From Pedobacter glucosidilyticus (GTDB taxonomy: Bacteria; Bacteroidota; Bacteroidia; Sphingobacteriales; Sphingobacteriaceae), in the NCBI RefSeq assembly GCF_002483235.1, contig NZ_DLHN01000024.1, positions 247,424-311,423 of the forward strand: 64,000 bases of DNA. The letters are read 5' to 3'. Shown piece after piece: positions 58,227 to 64,000 of this stretch. Below the pieces are notes generated by a model. That model had not been told where the DNA came from. It saw only the letters and a program-made list of their open reading frames with translations, and made no database searches. A program made the translations under genes and the position numbers. The first letter of the stretch is position 1. Each line of letters begins with the position of its first letter.

Positions 58227-59204
58227 TTAAATCCAATTATTAGCCAAAACTTCCTTGGCATGATAAGTTAAAATAACATCAGCTCCAGCTCTTTTAATAC
58301 CCATTAAGGTTTCTAAAGTAGCTTTCTTTTCATCTAACCATCCATTTTGTGCCGCTGCTTTTATCATGGCGTACTCACCACTTACGTTATATGCCGCAAT
58401 AGGTAAGTCAAAATTATCTTTCATTAATTTAATAACATCTAGATAAGCTAAAGCTGGTTTCACCATTAAAAAATCGGCTCCTTCTTGGCTATCTAACATC
58501 CCTTCAATTAAAGCTTCTCTTTGGTTTGCCGGATTCATCTGATAAGTCTTTTTATCACCAAAACGTGGAGCAGAATCTAAAGCATCTCTAAAAGGTCCGT
58601 AAAATGCACTTGCATATTTTGCTGTATAAGACATAATAGAAACATTGGTAAAACCTGCTGCATCTAGTGCTTCTCTGATGTATCCTACTCTGCCATCCAT
58701 CATATCAGAAGGTGCAACAATATCTGCACCAACTTCTGCCTGTGCTACAGCCATTTTAGCTAATATTTCTAGCGTTTCATCATTTACAATTTCACCATTT
58801 CTAACTAAACCATCATGCCCATCAGAACTGTATGGATCCATAGCTACATCTGTAACAATACAAGCTTCTGGAAAATTAGATTTAACCTCCTTAATCGCTT
58901 TTAGATACAATCCATTTTTATTCAAGCTTTCTGTAGCTTTTGTATCTTTTAGAGATTCTTCTAGATTTGGGAATAAGTCAAAAGATTTAAGACCAAGTTT
59001 AAGACAAGACTCAACTTCTTTTAAAAGTAAATCAATAGAATACCTATAAATGCCTGGCATAGAAGAAACCTCTGTTTTTTGATTTTTACCATCAATAATA
59101 AAAAGCGGAAAAATAAAATCAGAAGCTCTAAGAAAATTCTCTTGAACCATATTTCTAATCACCTCAGATTTTCTGTTTCTTCTTGGTCTGCTAAGCATCA
59201 TCAT
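58227..59204 (-). CDS. hemB: Delta-aminolevulinic acid dehydratase
   Basis: 325 residues. Motifs: DVAMDPYSSDGHDGLV (metal region without the triple-Cys zinc site, so probably Mg-dependent), the Schiff-base lysine regions SYTAKYASAFYGPFRDA and MVKPALAYLDVI. It joins two 5-aminolevulinate molecules into porphobilinogen. Three Met codons begin the frame; exact start open by two codons. Lies 7 bp after hemCD. Confidence 0.96.
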   Translation of the reverse strand: MMMLSRPRRNRKSEVIRNMVQENFLRASDFIFPLFIIDGKNQKTEVSSMPGIYRYSIDLLLKEVESCLKLGLKSFDLFPNLEESLKDTKATESLNKNGLYLKAIKEVKSNFPEACIVTDVAMDPYSSDGHDGLVRNGEIVNDETLEILAKMAVAQAEVGADIVAPSDMMDGRVGYIREALDAAGFTNVSIMSYTAKYASAFYGPFRDALDSAPRFGDKKTYQMNPANQREALIEGMLDSQEGADFLMVKPALAYLDVIKLMKDNFDLPIAAYNVSGEYAMIKAAAQNGWLDEKKATLETLMGIKRAGADVILTYHAKEVLANNWI

Positions 59205-59211
59205 ATTAAAT

Positions 59212-60801
59212 CTATTTTATATCTATCCCAAAAACTGCCTCAGCCAAACCAATTTCATCTGGCGATGAAGGCAATATATAAGGAACATTCATTTCATCGA
59301 ACTTTTTACCGGTGGATACCCCTATTGCAACAATTTTTTGTCCTGGCTCCAATAAGTTATCCACAAAATAGGCTTCAACGTTAGACGGACTGGTGAATAC
59401 CAATACATCTGCGAAACTTTGGTCAACATCATCAACCAATATGGTTTCATATATGGTTAAATTTGTTATTTGTGTTTCTTGTGATAAAGCTTTTTGTATG
59501 GTTCTTAAAGAATCTTTTGCTGATGGAAATAAAACATGTGTTCCGTTAGCTACAGATGCAAATTCATCAGCTACTTCTGTAATATCACCATTATCTCCAA
59601 CAAAAGACGGTACTTTTCCTAGTTGCCTTAAAGCATCTTCTGAACCTCTACCTGCAACTCCAAATTTCACATCCTTTGGTAACACAGGATTTAATTTAAA
59701 AAAGTACTCGATTCCGTTTTTACTACTGAAGAAAATCCAATCTATATTTCTAAAAATGTAAGAATCAAGTTTATGTATGGTTGGTACAGTTTTAATTAAT
59801 GATCGAGCTTCAATCTCTATACCATGCTTTGTTAAAGCTTTATAAAAATAGCTATGCTCTGATAATTCTCTCGATATGAATACTTTTCTAGCTAATTTTC
59901 TTTTTTCTAAATCAAATTTAGCTACAATTTTCTCTGCTAAATTTTCAGTTGTTGATGATTCTATATATAATCTATCTGGAAACTCTTCACCTGAATTTGC
60001 CTTGGTTGTCCAAACTTTAAATAAATTATCTTCTTTCTCGCAATAACAACCTAACGGCATGTGGCAGCCGCCATTAAAAAGATTAAGAACTTTTCTTTCT
60101 ACAGCAATGCAAGCTGCTACGTCAGCGTCATTAATTTGCTGTAAAATTGTATTAAGCTCATCATCCTGATCTCTCGTTTGAACAGCCAAAACACCTTGTG
60201 CAGGAGCCGGTACAAGCTCAGAAGTAGGTTCAATCTCTTCTATGTAAAATTCAGATAAATCAAGCTCTAATCTACTAATACCAGCTTTAGCTAAAATAAT
60301 GGCATCATAATTTTCATCTCTTAATTTTTGAATTCTTGTATTGATATTACCTCTTAAATCTTCAATCTCCAAATCAGGTCTAACTGCTAGTAATTGAGAT
60401 TGTCTTCTGTTAGATGAGGTACCTACAATGCCATTATGCTTAACTGATAGCTTTTTGGATAAGTCTACACAATCTTTTAAGATTAAAATAATCTCAGACG
60501 GATCCTCTCTTTCAGAAACGGCAGCAATTCTTAATCCAGGAGGATTCTCTGTTGGTAAATCTTTATGAGAGTGAACAGCTATATCAATAGTTCCTGCTAG
60601 AAGATGCTCTTCTAATTCTTTTGTAAAAAAACCTTTTCCTTCTAATTTATCTAATCTGAGATTTAATATATGATCTCCTTGAGTTTTGATAATTTTAATT
60701 TCAGTTTCAACACCAATGTGATTAAGTTTTGCAGCCACATTGTTAGCTTGCCAGAGTGCAAGGTCACTCCCTCTTGTTCCTATGATAATTGTTCTATTCA
60801 A
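59212..60801 (-). CDS. hemCD: Fused porphobilinogen deaminase-uroporphyrinogen-III synthase
   Basis: 529 residues. Residues 1 to ~300 are HemC: IIIGTRGSDLALWQAN, VHSHKDLPT, GNINTRIQKLRD and the dipyrromethane-cofactor cysteine in GGCHMPLGCYCE. Residues ~310-529 are HemD-like: VFISRELSEHSYFYKAL, DWIFFSSKNGIEYFF, FTSPSNVEAYF and VAIGVSTGKK. The fusion makes hydroxymethylbilane and closes it to uroporphyrinogen III, limiting spontaneous closure to isomer I. Separate genes are the rule in most bacteria. Lies 59 bp after hemA. Confidence 0.93.
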   Translation of the reverse strand: MNRTIIIGTRGSDLALWQANNVAAKLNHIGVETEIKIIKTQGDHILNLRLDKLEGKGFFTKELEEHLLAGTIDIAVHSHKDLPTENPPGLRIAAVSEREDPSEIILILKDCVDLSKKLSVKHNGIVGTSSNRRQSQLLAVRPDLEIEDLRGNINTRIQKLRDENYDAIILAKAGISRLELDLSEFYIEEIEPTSELVPAPAQGVLAVQTRDQDDELNTILQQINDADVAACIAVERKVLNLFNGGCHMPLGCYCEKEDNLFKVWTTKANSGEEFPDRLYIESSTTENLAEKIVAKFDLEKRKLARKVFISRELSEHSYFYKALTKHGIEIEARSLIKTVPTIHKLDSYIFRNIDWIFFSSKNGIEYFFKLNPVLPKDVKFGVAGRGSEDALRQLGKVPSFVGDNGDITEVADEFASVANGTHVLFPSAKDSLRTIQKALSQETQITNLTIYETILVDDVDQSFADVLVFTSPSNVEAYFVDNLLEPGQKIVAIGVSTGKKFDEMNVPYILPSSPDEIGLAEAVFGIDIK

Positions 60802-60860
60802 TTGACTTAAAATATAGGTAAAAATAAAACTTTTGAAGCTATTTTATGAAAAGTTGGATA

Positions 60861-62090
60861 TTATGCGTTATTAACTAAAATATCTTTAGCCATAACCATA
60901 GGAACACTTATATATTTTTTCTCCATATAAGCCATAACCTTTTCTAAAACCTCTCTGGAAGTAGGATCTAAAGAATTTACTTCATCTGCAAATACAGAAT
61001 TTAACGCTCTAGATTTGATTTCCTTTATCTTTTCAGGAACCTCTTTCATGGCGAGCTCAATTCTACGTTGCTTCAAAATAGGTCTGAATTCTTTAATATT
61101 CTTCTCTATAATTGCTTCGCCATTAATTAATTCTTGATAACGCTCTTTAAGATTTTTTTCTGCTATATCCTGTAAAGTTTTAACATCAATATATTCAAGC
61201 TTAAAATTTGCTATTACCTCCTGATGAGTATCATTAGGTATAGCTAAATCTACAATAATTTTCTTTGATGTATCTCCATTTAACAGCTTTATATATAAAT
61301 CATTAGTGATAATGGGTTCTGTTGCACCTGTACAAGTGATAATTACATCAAAACCTGAAGAATAATTCGTTAAGTCTTCTAGTGTGTAAGCAACACCACC
61401 CAGTTGTGAGGCCAACGCTTGCGCTTTACTTAAAGTCCTGTTAAAAACAGAAAAATTTTGATATTTATGCTTTTTAAGATATTTAGCTAAATTCTGATTT
61501 GTTTCTCCTGCCCCTATAATTAAAATCCTACTATTTGGGATTATTTTTAAATCTCTAAGCTTTCTATATGCTAAGGAGACAACAGAAATAGGGTTTTTAG
61601 AAATATTGGTGTATGTATAAACCTCTTTAGCAGTTTTCACAACCCTATTCATAATAAGTCTCATAAAATCTCCTGTAAAACCTTTCTCTTTACAAGACTC
61701 GTAAGCTTTTCTTACTTGTGCTAATATCTCCTTTTCACCAACAACCAAACTTTCAAGCGAACTTGAAACACGCATTAAATGATTAAGAGCATCTTCCTGT
61801 TCATAAATGCAACATCCGTCAACAATAAGATTTAAATCACTATCAGCTACCCTACCTCTATGAAATACATCTAAAAAGCGTTTTACAAAATCTTTGCTAA
61901 TATCATGCTCTGCTGTAAAAATAAATTCTACTCTATTACAGGTACCCAAGTAAAATATTTCAGAAATATTGAACTTTTCCCGAACCAGATGAAGTGTCGA
62001 ATCTATAGCATCATTACATAATACTAAACATCCCAACTTATCAAGCTCAATCTGCTTATGAGTAAACGCTATAATTTTTAGATACTTCAA
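60861..62090 (-). CDS. hemA: Glutamyl-tRNA reductase
   Basis: 409 residues. Catalytic Cys51 in LGTCNRVEF, SLVVGEKEILAQVRKAY, and the NADPH site RILIIGAGETNQN. It reduces glutamyl-tRNA to glutamate 1-semialdehyde, the first committed step of haem synthesis. Start codon is TTG at 62090: no ATG fits, and MKYLKIIAFTHKQIE matches family N termini. First gene of the haem operon, with a TACATTTG box 20 nt upstream. Confidence 0.96.
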   Translation of the reverse strand: MKYLKIIAFTHKQIELDKLGCLVLCNDAIDSTLHLVREKFNISEIFYLGTCNRVEFIFTAEHDISKDFVKRFLDVFHRGRVADSDLNLIVDGCCIYEQEDALNHLMRVSSSLESLVVGEKEILAQVRKAYESCKEKGFTGDFMRLIMNRVVKTAKEVYTYTNISKNPISVVSLAYRKLRDLKIIPNSRILIIGAGETNQNLAKYLKKHKYQNFSVFNRTLSKAQALASQLGGVAYTLEDLTNYSSGFDVIITCTGATEPIITNDLYIKLLNGDTSKKIIVDLAIPNDTHQEVIANFKLEYIDVKTLQDIAEKNLKERYQELINGEAIIEKNIKEFRPILKQRRIELAMKEVPEKIKEIKSRALNSVFADEVNSLDPTSREVLEKVMAYMEKKYISVPMVMAKDILVNNA

Positions 62091-62110
62091 TGATATATTT
62101 TTGAACTCTA

Positions 62111-62118
62111 CAAATGTA
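62111..62118 (-). promoter_or_regulatory. -7 box of the haem operon
   Basis: The minus strand reads TACATTTG (TAnnTTTG), 20 nt before the hemA TTG start. Confidence 0.5.
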
Positions 62119-62253
62119 AAATAGCTATCTTACTCCTATGTCAATCATTTGTCAATTGCAATTATTTAGAAAGGATTTAAATAACCATTATTTTTTTTAT
62201 TACAAGACTTGGAAAATCAAATACATTTAACATTTTTATAAAAATAATTTTCT

Positions 62254-63672
62254 ATGATAGAAAGCATCATCACCACTATAAATAGCTTAATCTGGAGCAA
62301 TGCCCTTATTATTTTATGCCTTGCTGCGGGAATTTATTTCTCCATAACAACCGGATTTTTACAAATCACACATGTTAAAGAAATGCTTAAGCTACTCTTT
62401 AAAACAGAATCTTCTAAAAAAGGTGTAAGCTCATTTCAAGCATTTTCTATAGCTATTGCCGGTAGGGTTGGCACAGGAAATATTGCTGGTGTTGCCACTG
62501 CCATTGCTATGGGTGGTCCTGGTGCAATTTTTTGGATGTGGGTAATTGCTTTTCTAGGAAGTGCTTCTGCTTTTATCGAAGCCACTTTAGGGCAAATTTA
62601 TAAAGAGGTAAAAGATGGTCAGTATCGCGGTGGTCCTGCGTTTTACATAGAAAAGGGTCTTCATATAAAATGGTATGCCATGTTATTTGCAATAGCAACT
62701 ATCCTGAGTACTGCTATTTTTTTACCCGGAGTACAAAGCAATAGTATTGCAACAAGTAGTTTTAATGCTTTTGGTATACCTCTAGAATATACAGGTATAT
62801 TTATTTCTATTCTTTTAGCACTTATAATTTTTGGAGGAGTTAAAAGAATTGGTAAAGTTGCTGAAATAACCGTTCCCTTTATGGCCGGTGCCTACATATT
62901 AATGGCTGTTGTTATTATTTTAATGAATATAAGTGAAGTCCCCTCCGTTCTTTACCTTATTATAAAGTCTGCATTTGCTGTTGAACCGGCATTTTCCGGT
63001 CTCTTCGGAATGGCGATTTCATGGGGAGTTAAAAGAGGTATTTACTCCAATGAAGCAGGACAAGGGACAGCTCCACATGCCGCCGCCGCTGCTGAAATAT
63101 CACATCCAGTAAAGCAAGGACTTGTTCAGGCATTTTCTGTTTACGTAGATACACTTTTTGTTTGTACAGCTACAGCACTAATGATACTATTTACAGGAAA
63201 ATACAATGTAATAAATCCGCAAGGTGGTTTTATAGTAGAAAATTTACCAGGTATAGCAACGGGGCCAGCATTTACACAATTAGCAATAAGTCATCATTTC
63301 CCACTTTTAGGTAACCCTTTTGTTGCAATCTCTTTATTCTTTTTTGCTTTTACCACGCTAATGGCATATTACTTCATTGCAGAAGCAAACTTAAGCTATT
63401 TGGATATCAAAAATCGAAAATGGTTAATATGGTTGCTCAGAATATTATTCATTATCAGTGTATATTATGGGACAATAAAAACGGCAGAAATCGCATGGAT
63501 CATTGGCGATATAGGTGTTGGAGTTATGGCTTGGTTAAATATCATAGCAATATTTTTACTGAGAAAACCTGCTTTAATCGCTTTGAAAGATTATAAAATG
63601 CAAAAGAAAAAAGGATTAAATCCTACATTTAACGCCAAAGAATTAGGGATTAAAAATACAAGTGAGTGGTAA
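62254..63672 (+). CDS. Sodium:alanine/glycine symporter (AGCS family)
   Basis: 472 residues, about ten or more membrane helices. Signatures: AIAGRVGTGNIAGVATAI near residue 70, MAISWGVKRGIYSNEAGQGTAPHAAAAA near 260-290 (in part), FTTLMAYYFIAEANLSYL. It imports alanine, glycine or a related amino acid with sodium into the cytoplasm. Divergent from the haem operon (163 bp between). Single-gene unit as far as seen. Confidence 0.92.
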   Translation: MIESIITTINSLIWSNALIILCLAAGIYFSITTGFLQITHVKEMLKLLFKTESSKKGVSSFQAFSIAIAGRVGTGNIAGVATAIAMGGPGAIFWMWVIAFLGSASAFIEATLGQIYKEVKDGQYRGGPAFYIEKGLHIKWYAMLFAIATILSTAIFLPGVQSNSIATSSFNAFGIPLEYTGIFISILLALIIFGGVKRIGKVAEITVPFMAGAYILMAVVIILMNISEVPSVLYLIIKSAFAVEPAFSGLFGMAISWGVKRGIYSNEAGQGTAPHAAAAAEISHPVKQGLVQAFSVYVDTLFVCTATALMILFTGKYNVINPQGGFIVENLPGIATGPAFTQLAISHHFPLLGNPFVAISLFFFAFTTLMAYYFIAEANLSYLDIKNRKWLIWLLRILFIISVYYGTIKTAEIAWIIGDIGVGVMAWLNIIAIFLLRKPALIALKDYKMQKKKGLNPTFNAKELGIKNTSEW

Positions 63673-63954
63673 ACGAAATAGCTAATACGTTTAAATTAAC
63701 TCTGATTATGTAAAAAATGAGTTTTTCAAAGATGCTTTATATAACCCACTATTTTCTAAAAGGCCCATTCTCTTTATTTATTGTTGCTTTATATAGATAT
63801 AAAGAAAAATATAATTATAGCGTTATAGTCCTTCACTAGTCCGTAAATACCTGATAAGTTAACATTAGAGATAGATGTTGTGCTAAAATACTAATGTGCT
63901 ACTAGAATGTTAAACACTTCATTCACTAGTATCCATAAAATATAAAAGAAAAGA
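63673..63954. other. intergenic region after the AGCS gene
   Basis: AT-rich, no convincing gene, RNA or terminator seen. TTCACTAGT occurs twice as a direct repeat (63832-63840 and 63922-63930), 90 bp apart. Stop codons are present in all frames at short intervals. Confidence 0.5.
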
Positions 63955-64000
63955 ATGAAAAGAAATATTATCGTAAGGAATCCGATAATCACAAAAAAGC
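63955..64000 (+). CDS. possible start of a gene cut by the window edge
   Basis: ATG followed by 14 sense codons (MKRNIIVRNPIITKK) to the edge, after an A/G-rich stretch AAAAGAAAAGA. The basic start could open a real protein, but 46 bases are too few to judge. Confidence 0.25.
   Translation, partial: MKRNIIVRNPIITKK

Noticed and set aside
58199..58261. Upstream start of hemL
   Set aside because: Would overlap the end of hemB and adds residues unlike any HemL N terminus.
59358..59376. TTATCCACA in hemD and TGTGGATAA in leuS (30549 region) as DnaA boxes
   Set aside because: Single isolated matches inside coding genes; no cluster, so no evidence for an origin despite parAB in the window.
59079..59384. 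101-codon plus-strand ORF across the hemB/hemCD boundary
   Set aside because: Antisense to two conserved genes, low-complexity basic sequence, no support.

Overview
The window is chromosomal DNA from a member of the Bacteroidota, most likely a Sphingobacteriaceae (Pedobacter-like) bacterium. Evidence: AT-rich DNA, promoters of the TAnnTTTG type, almost no Shine-Dalgarno sequences, and family-specific gene neighbourhoods (rpmB-rpmG-DUF4295-ftsY-rimO, ftsX-DUF3098-uppP-truB-ribF, parA-parB-DUF5683-dapB-lepB). There are also BshC (bacillithiol), a TonB-dependent OMP_b-brl_3-type receptor and a TamB-like protein. No rRNA, phage or CRISPR array is visible. One tRNA-Met(CAT) gene is present.

Layout. 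1-4.7 kb: 3' end of a tamB-like gene, ribBA, an LptF/G-type permease and a START-like protein. 4.7-5.1 kb: tRNA-Met with a partial tRNA copy just upstream. 5.2-12.5 kb: minus-strand acetate block (MFS carrier, two small membrane proteins, a symporter-histidine kinase fusion of the CbrA type, a receiver-only regulator, acs) followed by csbD. 12.6-19.5 kb: an orphan IS1-like zinc-ribbon/HTH protein, then the ribosomal protein-ftsY-rimO-bshC-Ldh run, interrupted by a RelE-type toxin-antitoxin pair. 19.6-23.8 kb: lepB, dapB, DUF5683, parB, parA. 23.9-28.5 kb: flavin reductase, BtuF-like protein, outer-membrane receptor, small secreted protein. 28.6-31.9 kb: leuS. 32.1-39.2 kb: ftsX, DUF3098, uppP, truB, ribF, DUF2157, YceI, LysE and EamA. 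39.2-49.0 kb: sulfur assimilation (cysN, cysD, APS-reductase-type cysH, a siroheme dehydrogenase-TSUP permease fusion, a sulfite reductase with C-terminal extension, a HepT/MntA pair, Rrf2, OsmC, a MetZ-like enzyme). 49.1-51.9 kb: uvrA. 52.2-53.1 kb: ECF sigma factor and a small ORF. 53.1-62.1 kb: haem operon hemA-hemCD-hemB-hemL-sensor kinase-regulator-TPR-like protein-hemE-hemJ. 62.3-63.7 kb: AGCS amino-acid symporter.

How the genes work together. CysDN make APS, CysH reduces it to sulfite, the sulfite reductase makes sulfide, and the MetZ-like enzyme fixes sulfide. The CysG-N half of the TSUP fusion supplies a siroheme step and the permease half probably moves a sulfur oxyanion. The haem operon takes glutamyl-tRNA to coproporphyrinogen III and also supplies uroporphyrinogen III for siroheme. 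In the acetate block the symporter-kinase probably senses or moves a carboxylate, and Acs activates acetate.

The most striking observation is in leuS. A 175-codon in-frame block carrying a DUF559 endonuclease-like domain is bounded by inverted copies of a GC-rich palindromic repeat. A third, solitary copy of that repeat (13 codons) sits in frame just before the KMSKS loop. This looks like a translation-compatible mobile repeat/endonuclease unit inside an essential gene. The next most interesting signal is a structured leader with an intrinsic terminator in front of the sulfite reductase gene.
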